The notes beneath the pieces were generated by a model. It made no database searches and was not told the DNA's origin. It saw only the letters and a program-made list of their open reading frames with translations. From NCBI RefSeq assembly GCF_001661345.1, contig NW_017962918.1, positions 62,001 to 126,000 on the forward strand: 64,000 bases of DNA, given 5' to 3'. This DNA comes from Ascoidea rubescens DSM 1968 (lineage: Eukaryota > Ascomycota > Saccharomycetes > Ascoideales > Ascoideaceae). Each line of letters starts with the position of its first letter. Positions within the stretch are counted from its first letter, which is position 1. Below are positions 1 through 8,957 of this stretch, piece by piece. A program made the position numbers and the translations under genes.

Positions 1-1
1 T

Positions 2-298
2 GAAAAGAGCAAATCATTAAATTTATTGTCAAGCAAATTGGATTATTTGATTAATTTTTTAAATGAAAAGTCAAATAAAAAAGAAGTCACATTTACAGAT
101 GATTTAATTATCAGAGAGATTAATTCATTGATTAATTTAAAAAATTTCAAAATGGATAACAAAGAAAGTTTAGATCTCCATTATTTGCTAAATTCAATTT
201 ATTTGCCTAAATTGACTGACAGTTTAAATACGCTTTCATCTATTGATAGGACATTATATTGCAACAATGTGGATTTAATTAATCGTATAAAAGAATGA
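2..298 (+). CDS. C-terminal end of an unidentified protein, cut by the window start
   Basis: The reading frame is open from base 2 to a TGA at 296-298 and has no ATG at its left end, so the real start lies outside the window. About 98 residues are visible, mostly amphipathic helix. The two-part pattern (a KLDYLINFL block, then DLHYLLNSIYLPKLTDSL about 50 residues later) resembles the C-terminal helical region that follows an MPN domain in Rpn8/eIF3f/CSN-type proteins, but this is only a resemblance. It converges on SRP21, with 44 bp between the stop codons. Confidence 0.6.
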   Translation, partial: EKSKSLNLLSSKLDYLINFLNEKSNKKEVTFTDDLIIREINSLINLKNFKMDNKESLDLHYLLNSIYLPKLTDSLNTLSSIDRTLYCNNVDLINRIKE

Positions 299-342
299 AT
301 ATATGAATATAAGAATATATAAATATATATTTATAAGTTAAT

Positions 343-999
343 TTAGTGTTTTTTACCCTTTTTCTTTTTATTTTTATTCTTCTTTTTATTAAAGGTATTT
401 GGAGCAGTGCTTTTCTCGTTATCGTTTGTATTTGTGCTATCTATTACTGTGCTTTTAGCGCCATCTTTGGTATCATTATTACTGACACTCTCATTCTCAT
501 TCTCATTGTTATTAGACTCAATTGGTTCATCAAAATTAAATTCGACGTTGGACATAATACTAGAAATTCCTTTCTTATGTATGGTTAAATGTTTCTTTTC
601 ATCATTATTAATCTCAACATTAGCAGTATTTGTTATGGGCTGTTTATTGTTGTTATTAAGATTATTCAAATTATTTGAAATTGAAATTTGAATTCCTCTT
701 GGACCTAAAGCAGCTAGAATTCTTGACAATTCTTTAAATTTAATCGATTTGAAATTATAACAATGGCCCAAATTAGGATTATATATTTTAAAAGAAATAA
801 AATTTGTTGGAATCAATTTGCTGTCCTTACTATCATTCGCATTTTTAAGTATTTTATTGGGATTGGTCTTGCTCTTGCTCTTTGATTCTTTCTTGATGGA
901 TGAGCCGTAGGTCATGGAAACCTTTGTATTGTTTGGATCCACTCCAAAAAGCTGAATAGACTTGTCGATGAACAACTCAACAGAAGCGATGTTTGTCAT
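343..999 (-). CDS. SRP21: Signal recognition particle subunit Srp21 (SRP9 family)
   Basis: 218-residue protein of the fungal SRP9/Srp21 family, part of the Alu-like domain of the signal recognition particle that acts in ER targeting of nascent proteins. The N-terminus has the family pattern (FIDKSIQLFGVDPNNTKVS) and the strongest family signature follows at LSRILAALGPRGIQI, close to LSRLLSALGPRGVSI as I recall it in the S. cerevisiae protein. The Asn/Ser-rich tail ends in a lysine-rich run, as in known Srp21. The frame is open 26 codons further upstream with another ATG at 1077, but the ATG at 997-999 gives the usual N-terminus and was chosen. A low-complexity insert lies between the two conserved blocks. 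Confident in family; the exact start is inferred. Confidence 0.9.
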   Translation of the reverse strand: MTNIASVELFIDKSIQLFGVDPNNTKVSMTYGSSIKKESKSKSKTNPNKILKNANDSKDSKLIPTNFISFKIYNPNLGHCYNFKSIKFKELSRILAALGPRGIQISISNNLNNLNNNNKQPITNTANVEINNDEKKHLTIHKKGISSIMSNVEFNFDEPIESNNNENENESVSNNDTKDGAKSTVIDSTNTNDNEKSTAPNTFNKKKNKNKKKKGKKH

Positions 1000-1167
1000 T
1001 TCTGAAGCAAATAATAGAGCAGCAATAGAGTGGTAGTACACTCTTCGATTAATCTCGCAGCTGTCATCAAGCAACAAATTCTAAATCCTGTTCTTTCAGC
1101 ATCAAAAAACAGTAAAAACATATTTGTACTGTCTATTAAAACACAATATTTCATAAACAAAGGTTGT

Positions 1168-1239
1168 GGGTGGTTAGTGTAGTGGTTATCATACTTGCCT
1201 TCCAAGCAAGTGACATGGGTTCGATTCCCGTACCATTCA
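1168..1239 (+). tRNA. tRNA-Gly(TCC)
   Basis: 72-nt cloverleaf. The anticodon loop CTTCCAA gives anticodon TCC. The acceptor GGGTGGT pairs with ACCATTC, with G-T wobbles at positions 2 and 3. The T-arm contains GGTTCGATTCC. It closely follows yeast tRNA-Gly(TCC). T-rich sequence follows within a few bases and can serve as Pol III terminator. It lies 168 bp upstream of the SRP21 start, on the other strand. Confidence 0.95.
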
Positions 1240-1284
1240 TATTTTATTTTTAAAATTCTTTAATTTAAGAAGAATAAACAAAAA

Positions 1285-1358
1285 TGGTCTCTAGCAGGAT
1301 CGAACTGCTGATCCCCGCGTTATTAGCACGGTGCCTTAACCAACTGGGCCAAGAGACC
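1285..1358 (-). tRNA. tRNA-Ile(AAT)
   Basis: 74-nt cloverleaf with anticodon AAT, almost base for base the yeast tRNA-Ile(AAT), and identical over its whole length to the second copy at 13995-14068, which is in the opposite orientation. No intron. A T5 run follows on the minus strand. Its 5' end faces the LINE remnant that starts about 64 bp away. Confidence 0.97.
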
Positions 1359-1422
1359 GGAACTCCTGAAATCAGGAGACTGTAATTTTACTTCCCAATT
1401 CACGTGATAATTAAAGAAGTAA

Positions 1423-1686
1423 CAAAAAATTGGGCATGTGTTTGGGGCTCATTTTCAGTGGGTTTCTGGGAATCTAAATAAAAAGTATTGTGTTTGTAAC
1501 AACCCATCTCCTACAATATATCATTATCTTTTTGAATGTCTGTAAAATGTAAATGCAAGAGATTTTGCAGGTATAAGTCCTCCAAAACTTGGTCTGGAGA
1601 GGTATGCCCAACTTAGGCAACTTTTGGGTACAAAAGAGAGGTTTAAGATGCTGGTTGTTTTTTTCGGAAAAGGCATGGGATTTTAA
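1423..1686 (+). mobile_element. 5'-truncated LINE remnant (tail of the reverse-transcriptase ORF)
   Basis: The frame starting near 1423 encodes the tail typical of RNase H-bearing fungal LINEs (Tad1/I type): a GH-x-FG segment, a CxC-x5-PT-x2-HY-x-F-x-C zinc-knuckle-like motif at 1489-1539, then LGLERYAQLRQLLGT and a natural-looking end at the TAA 1684-1686. One in-frame TAA lies at 1543-1545, directly after the last Cys codon region. No upstream RT or endonuclease is present, so only the 3' end of an element survives. It shares the spaced motif with the remnant at 42169-42729 but is clearly diverged from it. It points away from tRNA-Ile and towards tRNA-Phe. Element boundaries and any target-site duplication cannot be seen. 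Confidence 0.7.
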
Positions 1687-1887
1687 CTCCGAGTGTTTTT
1701 TCCGGGTCTATCTGATTTGTATAGGTTTTCTTTCTGGAAGACCAGGTTTCCCTACATCTTACTTAAAATTGAGAAATCGGTTTAAGTAGATATTAAATAG
1801 CGTTTATAGTTGCCATATAAGTCTAGGAGCCCCATATGGCTGGTTCGCGGTCACGGAATATCAAAAATAAAAAAAGTAATAAAAAAA

Positions 1888-1911
1888 TGCGGTTTCTGTG
1901 GATCGAACACA

Positions 1912-1943
<32 letters not shown>

Positions 1944-1960
1944 GACTGAGCTAAAACCGC
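1888..1960 (-). tRNA. tRNA-Phe(GAA)
   Basis: 73-nt cloverleaf with anticodon GAA, acceptor GCGGTTT/AAACCGC and an intact T-stem CTGTG/CACAG. No intron, unlike the S. cerevisiae tRNA-Phe genes. An A7 run on the plus strand just left of the gene is its Pol III terminator (T7 on the transcribed strand). A second copy lies at 7542-7614. Confidence 0.97.
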
Positions 1961-2383
1961 ACGGTTGCGTTTTTATTTTTGAGCCATTTTATTACAGAAC
2001 TAATAAGATAATTGGGTTTTTGTTTCTTCTGCTTCTTCTGCTTCTTCTGCTTCTTCTGCTGCTTTTGCTGCTTTTTCCTTATCTTTCTGTTCTTCTCTGC
2101 TTCATTTTTCATCTTTTCTTTTGCTGTTTCTGCCCCTACCTGCCCTGCCCAGCTCTCTGGAGTAGACTCAACTAAGTTCTCGACCTCCGAAACCCATCTT
2201 GATTCAGCTTCTTTTGACTTCGCTGCTTCATGTCAACTACTTCTATTTCTGATATCTCAATCCAAAGCTGAGTGCCATTATTCATCGTTATTCATCTCTT
2301 GATTCTCTTATTGCTCATAGCTAGGCTATTCACCTTCGTCCCACTTTCTTCCCGGTTCTGCTGTTACACGTCTTTCGCTCTAG
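1961..2383 (+). promoter_or_regulatory. 5' region of the zinc-cluster regulator
   Basis: 423 bp between tRNA-Phe and the ATG at 2384. It holds a 9-bp tandem repeat of the type GCTTCTTCT at about 2023-2066, followed by a C/T-rich stretch up to the start codon. Open frames crossing it lack ATG starts and look like by-products of the repeat. No specific operator was recognised. Confidence 0.4.
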
Positions 2384-4897
2384 ATGGACCTTATACCTTC
2401 ATCCTCCTCTCTTTCTCAACCAAATACTGCTGGTACTCATCTGAATAACACTAGCTTAGTCAAAACCAAAAAAGTGAGAAAAAAATGTCTCCAAAGACCT
2501 TGTGATGCTTGTGCTATAAGAAAAGTCAAATGTGATAGCAATGGTAATGACAAAACTCCTTGTTCAAATTGTATCAAACATAAAATCTCTTGTACAAATA
2601 AAAGAATTCGCAAAAAGTTAGGCCCTAAAAATTTACATAAAAAAACTTTGATTCAAATTAATAATTCAATTAATAATAATCTCAATACCACTATTAATAA
2701 CAATAATAACAATACCACTTTTAATAATAACAATAACAATAATCTCTCTTACTCTAACGACAAAATTAAAAAAATATCAATAAAGTATATCCTACCTTGT
2801 CTCAAAATTTATCAATCTTATATCTATGGGGTTTGGCCCATTTTATCGGTTAATAGCTATCTTATATCTAAGATCAATAACGACAATGACATCCTAAACC
2901 ATACAACTTCTCCTCACTATTCAATGGTTTGCGCAGTCTCTGCTGCCATCGTTGTACAATCTTCCTTCTTAAACTCAATGAACATAAATCTAAATCTTAA
3001 TAACTTGTCTGCCCTAGACTTTGCCAATGAAGCCATTAGAGTTCGATCATTCTATGATTTCATCTCTCCCTCAATAGAATCCTTATTAACTTCTTATTTT
3101 CTCTATAAATTTTTCTATTACTCAAATGTTTCAAATAACTTATCAAAGGCAATTTACTACCTAAGAGAATCAATCACTTTCTCTCAATTACTAGGCCTAC
3201 ACTTGCCAACAACCTATAAAAATAAACCCCCCATCGAACAAAATAATTTCAAAAAAATATATTATCTCCTTTATAACACTGAAAGATATATATCTCTTGA
3301 ACACACTTTTCCAATTGTTTTAGACCCGATTATTGATCTCCCAATCCTAGAATATGATGACCATCCTCACTTGTTAAATGGCTTTCTCAAACTATTAGGC
3401 GTCTTCAAGACTCCTGATAAATCCTTTTTCGAAACTTGGATCAAAATAGACTTGAATTCAAACACACTTAAAAACTCCTTGAATCATGTTAACATCAATT
3501 TCAACATTAAAAATATAAGACCTTGCATCATCCAAATCCAAAACCATTTATCACATTTATCGCCTTGTTATAGTGCAACTGATATCCAGAAAATTGATAT
3601 AGTTGTAACAAAATTCTGGATTAAATCTCTAACCTGGACCATGGCCTCAAAGTTTCCAAATCTATTAATTAACCCACTAGAAGTTTCCCTAGAAAATCCC
3701 CTCAATCTTGAATCTTCTTTAAGATTAGATTTTCCCTTTTTCAATTTACGAACTTTTATAAATATAATCTCAGATTCACACTTGAGCTCTTTTGCTGCAC
3801 ATGGTCCAATAGTTATCTTAAAATTACTACAAATCTCAGAATCCTGTTTCCTTTCTTCAAATATACTATCTTCCTACTTGATCGATCACAGTTATAATAA
3901 CTTGGATACTACAATCATTTCATCTTTGATTAAATCATACTACAATACAAACAATTCTTTATTATTCTTAGAAAAGCTAGTCAAAAGACTAACTAATATC
4001 AAAGATGTTAATTCCCCTGTACTAAATATGTGGCAGAAATTCCAGAATAGTTTCAAAATTTTTAAACAACAGTACCAAAGATTATTGTCATTACCAATGG
4101 AATCACAATTAAATATGAATGTTAATTTAAATAGAAATATAGATAGAAATATAATTAAAAACATAATTAGAAATAAAGATAATTTGCAATTTGAAAACTT
4201 GAATACAAACTTACCAGACGATATCACACTAGACCAATCTCTTTTTTCTTTAATCGATTCAAATACAGATCGTAATATTTTCAATCAGTTTGATAAAAAT
4301 CAAAAAAATTCTCTATATTTTTTATCAAATGATAGTAATCAATATAATAATGAGTATAACAACAGTAATAATACCGTTTCATCTAACTTTGAAAATAGGT
4401 CTAATAATCAAATTTGCCGATATAAAAATAGTCAATTAAATACAGCTAACTTTAATGAGAATATTAATTACAGAAGTCTTGAATCTGATGGCTCAATTGC
4501 CACCGCATTCAATTCAAATGATAGCTTTTTAACTGAATTTCAAAATGAAAAAAATTTAGATAGTGCAAGTGCTCTTTCCACAGAGTTTTCAAGTTCAGGT
4601 TGTTCAACAATTTTTCAAAAATTGCCGATTTCAAAATCTCAAAATCAAAATCAAAATCAAAATCAAAATCAAAATCAAAATCAAAATCAAAATCAAAATC
4701 AAAATCAAATATCTGATACTAATACTATAAATAATAAATCTCTTTTTAGATCTAATGAAGAAAATTATGCAAAAATTAATGACATCAATAATAATATAAA
4801 TGGTATTGATTTTAAACAAAATTTTATTGAGACTAAAACATTTGATGATATCTTATCAATGTTCAAAATTGATGAAAAATTCTTGAATTTCAATTAG
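2384..4897 (+). CDS. Zn2Cys6 transcription factor, MAL-activator-like
   Basis: 837 residues, nuclear by family. A Zn2Cys6 DNA-binding cluster occupies residues 40-70 (Cys 40, 43, 50, 60, 63, 70), followed by a basic RIRKKLGPK linker like the one in yeast maltose activators (Mal13/Mal63 type). The middle region (about 135-480) looks like a fungal transcription-factor domain starting at ILPCLKIYQSYIYGVWPIL. The C-terminal third is Asn/Ser-rich and contains a pure Gln-Asn repeat. Poly-Asn runs separate the DNA-binding and middle domains. Family members usually have about 470 residues; the excess here is low-complexity sequence. The gene converges on a MATE transporter, so a role in regulating that array is possible but only inferred. 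The inducer is unknown. Confidence 0.85.
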   Translation: MDLIPSSSSLSQPNTAGTHLNNTSLVKTKKVRKKCLQRPCDACAIRKVKCDSNGNDKTPCSNCIKHKISCTNKRIRKKLGPKNLHKKTLIQINNSINNNLNTTINNNNNNTTFNNNNNNNLSYSNDKIKKISIKYILPCLKIYQSYIYGVWPILSVNSYLISKINNDNDILNHTTSPHYSMVCAVSAAIVVQSSFLNSMNINLNLNNLSALDFANEAIRVRSFYDFISPSIESLLTSYFLYKFFYYSNVSNNLSKAIYYLRESITFSQLLGLHLPTTYKNKPPIEQNNFKKIYYLLYNTERYISLEHTFPIVLDPIIDLPILEYDDHPHLLNGFLKLLGVFKTPDKSFFETWIKIDLNSNTLKNSLNHVNINFNIKNIRPCIIQIQNHLSHLSPCYSATDIQKIDIVVTKFWIKSLTWTMASKFPNLLINPLEVSLENPLNLESSLRLDFPFFNLRTFINIISDSHLSSFAAHGPIVILKLLQISESCFLSSNILSSYLIDHSYNNLDTTIISSLIKSYYNTNNSLLFLEKLVKRLTNIKDVNSPVLNMWQKFQNSFKIFKQQYQRLLSLPMESQLNMNVNLNRNIDRNIIKNIIRNKDNLQFENLNTNLPDDITLDQSLFSLIDSNTDRNIFNQFDKNQKNSLYFLSNDSNQYNNEYNNSNNTVSSNFENRSNNQICRYKNSQLNTANFNENINYRSLESDGSIATAFNSNDSFLTEFQNEKNLDSASALSTEFSSSGCSTIFQKLPISKSQNQNQNQNQNQNQNQNQNQNQNQISDTNTINNKSLFRSNEENYAKINDINNNINGIDFKQNFIETKTFDDILSMFKIDEKFLNFN
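4640..4708 (+). repeat. CAAAAT hexamer repeat coding for Gln-Asn
   Basis: Eleven perfect CAAAAT units plus a final CAA, in frame, encode an alternating Gln-Asn tract in the C-terminal part of the zinc-cluster factor. The repeat is perfect at DNA level, which suggests recent slippage rather than old protein-level constraint. Confidence 0.97.
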
Positions 4898-5381
4898 TAC
4901 AGTTGAGTACAATTCACATGACAATATTCTATAACCTACAATAATTACAATAATGATTAATGAGAAACCCTTTTTTTTTTGTTATATTTTTTAATTTTCT
5001 TACTTGATTTGATAAATGAATTAAAGATGTCAATAAATGTATATTTATGATAATTTAAAATAAGAATCCAATATATATATAAACATAAATAGGAAAAAAA
5101 GTTATAGCAAGTTTAAAAATGAAATGAATGGAATTGAATTGGAACTGATGTGGACGGATCAAATAAAATCGAGCTGAATTGAAACTGAAACTGAAAAAAG
5201 ATGGGTAAAAGAGAGACTATTTCAAAGATATAAGAATCAAATAAAAATATAAGAGAGAAAAAAAGAGATGTTTTTAAAGGTTTTAGTAAAGAATTTTGGA
5301 AAACCAAGGTTTTAATAGAATGTTGAAAGAACTGTAGAGATTTGGATTTTGGATTTTGGATTTTAAATGTTTATGGATAAA
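4898..5381. other. AT-rich convergent intergenic region
   Basis: 484 bp between the stop codons of the zinc-cluster factor and the first MATE gene. It contains poly-T and AT runs (for example near 4971-4980) suited to 3' processing of both transcripts and a short GGATTTT-type direct repeat at about 5343-5364. No gene or GC-rich island is seen. Confidence 0.5.
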
Positions 5382-6932
5382 TTAAAGATGAAGGTTTTCG
5401 GCATCAGTTCTTTCTTTAGCCATATCAGCTAATCTTGGCCAGTCAGCCTTGAAGACAGCAAAATAGTATTGAACAAGGCCATTGAATAATAAAGAAATAC
5501 CCATTCCACACCATATACCTTGCAAACCTAAAGAGGTTTTGAAAGCTAATACGAAACCGATTGGTAAACCAACAATATAATAACCAATTACATTTGTTCT
5601 ACTGCCAATATGTTGCAAACCCTGACCTCTTAAGATTCCAGCAGTTAAGCAGTTTGAGCCATCGAATAATTGGATGGAGGCGATTGTGGGCAATACGTGG
5701 ATTAATTCTTTAATGACATCAGGATCGGAAGTAAAAGATTTTGCAATGGGAGATTTGAAAGTGAATAAAACAAAAGATGTTACTAATTCAGCTGCTAAAC
5801 CAAAACACAAGGTGAATTTTGCAGCGGTTTCGGCATGTCTAGGTAGGTTTGAACCAAGGAAGTTTGCTATTCTAGTTGAGGCAGCAATTGAAATAGCCAA
5901 AGGGATTTGGTAGACCAAAGTTGCAATTGAAGAGATAACTGAGCTTGCAGCCAAAGCAGTTATACCAAGGTAGGCCGAACCTAGGGTTATGACTTCGAAA
6001 GCCATAAATTCGGAGAAAACCATTAATAGACCAGCGATAGCTAGGGAATAAAATCTTGACCAGCCCTTAAATGCCTGTTCAATATTGATACCATTCCAGC
6101 ATTTAAGAGGGTTAATTTTATTTTTTGTGGAAACAATATAAATCAAGAGACCGATGGGCATTAACCAGTAGTTTATAGCAACAGCCAATGGAGCACCAAG
6201 GTAGCCAATGCCGATGTGTGAGTTCCAAACAAATAAGTAATTCATTATAGCATTTGAAGGAGCACAGACAAATAAGATGTATGTGGAAGCATGAAAGATT
6301 CCCTGACATTGGAGGAATCTTTTACCAGCTTCAAACAAGATATAACCTGGAATACCCAAGGAGATGACTTTAAGATAGTTGGAGGCTAAATGAGCCAACT
6401 CAGCATCGTTGATTAAAAAAGCTAGAGTTTTTTCAGCAAAAAGGAACCAGAGGACGATGATTACAGATAAAATGGTTAGAATCAAGGCAGTTACTCTTTG
6501 AAAATAAATACCAACCAAGTTGTAACTCTTTGAACCATAAGCTTGAGAACATAGAGTATCCAAACAAGTAGCCAAACCCTCGATTATGGAGAAAGCAGTG
6601 ATGTTTGCTGTCATAGCACCCAAGGTGACAGAGGCTAGTTTGACTTTATCCAAATGGCCAACCGAGAAAATTGAGGCAATGTGAAAGGAGTTTTGCAAGA
6701 AGAAGGTTATAACCAAGGGAAAGGAGTTTTCTGAAATGAATTTCAATTCGTTTGTTGGAGTAGTTTTGAAATCAGGACTCAACAATAAGTTGTCGTCATC
6801 GTTTGAATTACCCCAGCTATGGGAAGCGTCAGACTCGTTGGGAGCTGCACCATAGTCGATAACACGAACAATATTGGTGGTGGAAGATTGCTTGAGCAAC
6901 GATTTAGACTCATTTACGTTGGAGGAGGACAT
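5382..6932 (-). CDS. MATE-family efflux transporter, Erc1-like (paralogue 1)
   Basis: 516-residue multidrug and toxic compound extrusion protein, expected in the plasma or vacuolar membrane as a cation-coupled exporter. The first about 65 residues are hydrophilic; then come about 12 hydrophobic segments forming two MatE halves. The family hallmark GLATCLDTLCSQAYGSK lies at residues 119-135, and LGAPLAVAINYWLMP in the middle is shared with the two paralogues downstream. The ATG at 6930-6932 is the first in frame. It is the shortest of the three because its N-terminal tail is shorter. A 91-bp block (6165-6255) is nearly identical to paralogue 3. Substrate unknown; S. cerevisiae Erc1, which it resembles, is linked to ethionine resistance. 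Confidence 0.93.
   Translation of the reverse strand: MSSSNVNESKSLLKQSSTTNIVRVIDYGAAPNESDASHSWGNSNDDDNLLLSPDFKTTPTNELKFISENSFPLVITFFLQNSFHIASIFSVGHLDKVKLASVTLGAMTANITAFSIIEGLATCLDTLCSQAYGSKSYNLVGIYFQRVTALILTILSVIIVLWFLFAEKTLAFLINDAELAHLASNYLKVISLGIPGYILFEAGKRFLQCQGIFHASTYILFVCAPSNAIMNYLFVWNSHIGIGYLGAPLAVAINYWLMPIGLLIYIVSTKNKINPLKCWNGINIEQAFKGWSRFYSLAIAGLLMVFSEFMAFEVITLGSAYLGITALAASSVISSIATLVYQIPLAISIAASTRIANFLGSNLPRHAETAAKFTLCFGLAAELVTSFVLFTFKSPIAKSFTSDPDVIKELIHVLPTIASIQLFDGSNCLTAGILRGQGLQHIGSRTNVIGYYIVGLPIGFVLAFKTSLGLQGIWCGMGISLLFNGLVQYYFAVFKADWPRLADMAKERTDAENLHL
6165..6255 (-). repeat. Near-identical block shared with MATE paralogue 3
   Basis: Bases 6165-6239 match 12093-12167 exactly (75 bp), and the match extends to 6255/12183 with a single difference, covering 91 bp. 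Sequence on both sides, still in homologous coding sequence, is clearly more divergent. Paralogue 2 does not share the block at DNA level. Confidence 0.9.
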
Positions 6933-7541
6933 GTGCAGTATTTGATCTGAAATGTATAATGAGATTAGGCGAGATAGCAGAAAAGAAAAGAAGGAAAAGA
7001 GTAGTTTTTTGTTGGTGAAAAACTAAATAGGAATAAAACAAAAGAAAAGAGAAAATAAAAGAAGGGAAAATCAGCTAAATACCAGACAATAGATGAAATA
7101 AAAAATAAAACCAACTCAGACACTGAACAATAGATCAAATGACGAGAATGCTACTGGAGTAAAAAATAGTATGAACTTATCAGGTTTTATCAGAGTTGCA
7201 ACACAGTGTGTAAAACAGAAAACGTCCCAATGCTATTGAATGCCGAGAATTTGCAGAGCTTCGTGAGAACTTATCAGAAATAATCGAGCCTAGTAAATTA
7301 GAGTTCAGGCCGAGATGTCGGCACGAGTCGAGGGAGAAACCGAACATTTCCGTATGAGACATGCAGAACCGGAGTGTGTGGCAAAACGAGGTTTGCGGAG
7401 ATGCAAAGCATCCGGTGTGCAGGTTGTTCGTGGAGTGCGAAAATACGGCAAAGCATCGTAAACGGATGCGCAATATGCAGTGTCTTTCGGTTTTATGGGG
7501 TGCTGGTAAGGATGTTACAATTTTTCGAGAAATAAAGTTTA
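6933..7541 (-). promoter_or_regulatory. 5' region of MATE paralogue 1
   Basis: 609 bp between the MATE start and tRNA-Phe. The part nearest the gene is A-rich (about 6940-7110). The part from about 7180 to 7500 is markedly richer in G+C and CpG than the surrounding coding DNA, like the 5' regions of other genes here. Overlapping open frames on both strands in this part lack family features and look incidental. Confidence 0.4.
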
Positions 7542-7558
7542 GCGGTTTTAGCTCAGTC

Positions 7559-7590
<32 letters not shown>

Positions 7591-7614
7591 TGTGTTCGAT
7601 CCACAAAAACCGCA
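7542..7614 (+). tRNA. tRNA-Phe(GAA), copy with a T-stem mismatch
   Basis: 73-nt cloverleaf identical to the copy at 1888-1960 except for one base: the 3' arm of the T-stem reads CACAA instead of CACAG, so the outer T-stem pair (49-65) becomes C-A. Anticodon GAA is intact, there is no intron, and a T7 terminator follows at about 7621-7627. Confidence 0.93.
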
Positions 7615-7722
7615 TCGATTATTTTTTTACATTTCTCTTCTATTTTGAGTGCCGTAAAAGCTTTTACTCACACAATTCATTATGTATTTTCACCATATTC
7701 TTATGGTAACCAAAAAAACAAA

Positions 7723-7794
7723 GGGCCGAGCTGGGAATTGAACCCAGGGCCTCTCGCACCCAAAGCGAGAATCATACCACTAGACCACACGGCC
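7723..7794 (-). tRNA. tRNA-Pro(TGG)
   Basis: 72-nt cloverleaf. The anticodon stem CTCGC/GCGAG encloses loop TTTGGGT, giving anticodon TGG. The T-arm contains GGTTCAATTCC. The acceptor GGCCGTG/CTCGGCC keeps the U-U opposition at 6-67 that yeast tRNA-Pro also has. No intron, whereas S. cerevisiae tRNA-Pro(TGG) genes have one. An A7 run on the plus strand just left of the gene is the terminator. Confidence 0.96.
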
Positions 7795-8393
7795 AATGTA
7801 GCCTTAAAAAACCTCTACTTTGTATATAAATTATTATATTGGATTATATTCTTTATATTTGGTTTGTACTTTTTACTTTTTGTTTTTTTGAAGTGCTAAA
7901 GGTTTTCTCTCAGGAATGGCTAGGTTTCCTCTTAGTAATGCTCAAATGGAGACTGTAAGATATACACTATTGTAAGAAACAATTGCAGTAACCCGGCCCG
8001 TGTCCCTTAAGGTTCAATGGTCATTAGATATATATTTTATTTTATTTTTTTATTCTTGCCTATGCCTTTTTGTTTTAGCTTCATTTCGAGGCAATGGAGA
8101 AGCTTCTGTTTTTATTGGTTATTTCCTGTCTATTGGTGACATGACCACTGAGTCTTGATCATATATTTCCTAATCTCTATTCTTTTAATGAAGATTTATT
8201 AAAAACTTCTTACCTTCCACTCCACATTTCACTGATCCATTGGTGTAATAGCAGGTTTCGTAATATAAATAGACATAAATTCCATTGTAATTCTTTTTTT
8301 TATTTTTTTTATAATATACAAATTAAATCTATCATATAAACTGAATAAAAATTTGAAAAACCTTTTAAAAAAATTCACTTGAACTTTCATGAA
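7795..8393. other. Intergenic region with no recognised gene
   Basis: 599 bp between tRNA-Pro and the small gene at 8394. Mixed composition around 7890-8160, AT-rich towards 8393. I searched it for LINE-like or protein fragments and found none that hold a frame. It must contain the promoter of the 8394 gene. An ATG at 8389 opens a two-codon frame that overlaps the main start. Confidence 0.4.
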
Positions 8394-8870
8394 ATGACTG
8401 CAAAAAGATCGTCTCCAATTTCATTCAATGATTTAGAATCAAAATTACTGAATATTAAAAAATTGTCTACTGAATTACAATCAATTGCGACATCTTTTGA
8501 ACTTTCTTTACAGAATTCAATTCCCATTGATAATGATTTTGATTATTTAACTAATAATCAACACAATCAATATGGCCACCACCTTAATAAATATAACAAT
8601 GACACCAATAGAAAATTAGAATATCAATTTGACGGTTTAAATGATTCCATTTATTGGGATAACTACTCTGATTTTTATACGAAATTAAATTTAGCAAAAG
8701 ACGATATTACTCTCTTAAAAAATTTAATTCCACAATTTATAAACTCAAATAACAACATTAATGATAACGATGATATCATTGATTTAAATGATAATTTATT
8801 GAATAATATCAATCAAATCAACAACGCTTATAAACTATATTCTTCGCTCTCTTGTGATTACATAATTTGA
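8394..8870 (+). CDS. Small hypothetical protein
   Basis: 158 residues, starting at the first in-frame ATG (8394); the frame is open five codons further up but without ATG. Residues 10-45 look helical and possibly coiled (ESKLLNIKKLSTELQSI), as does the LNLAKDDITLLKNLI segment; the linkers are Asn/Asp-rich. No signal peptide or membrane segment. The size and helix-linker-helix layout resemble small subunits of kinetochore or Mediator-type complexes, but I do not recognise it. It converges on MATE paralogue 2 with 87 bp between stops. Confidence 0.65.
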   Translation: MTAKRSSPISFNDLESKLLNIKKLSTELQSIATSFELSLQNSIPIDNDFDYLTNNQHNQYGHHLNKYNNDTNRKLEYQFDGLNDSIYWDNYSDFYTKLNLAKDDITLLKNLIPQFINSNNNINDNDDIIDLNDNLLNNINQINNAYKLYSSLSCDYII

Positions 8871-8873
8871 TTT

Positions 8874-8898
<25 letters not shown>
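8871..8898. repeat. TTTA microsatellite between convergent genes
   Basis: Seven TTTA units begin directly after the TGA of the small gene and run into a T-rich stretch; probably part of both 3' ends. Confidence 0.9.
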
Positions 8899-8904
<6 letters not shown>

Positions 8905-8957
8905 TTTTAATGAGTTTTGATATATAATGATAAATACTTTATACATGTTTCTTCTTT

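Noticed and set aside
1810-2175. Leu/Phe/Cys-rich frame ending near 2175
   Set aside because: Covers tRNA-Phe and the GCTTCTTCT repeat; a product of repeat translation without ATG support.
7795-8393. Possible LINE fragment upstream of tRNA-Pro, matching the geometry of the other two
   Set aside because: Translations on the divergent strand show no GH-x-FG or CxC...HY motif and no frame of useful length.
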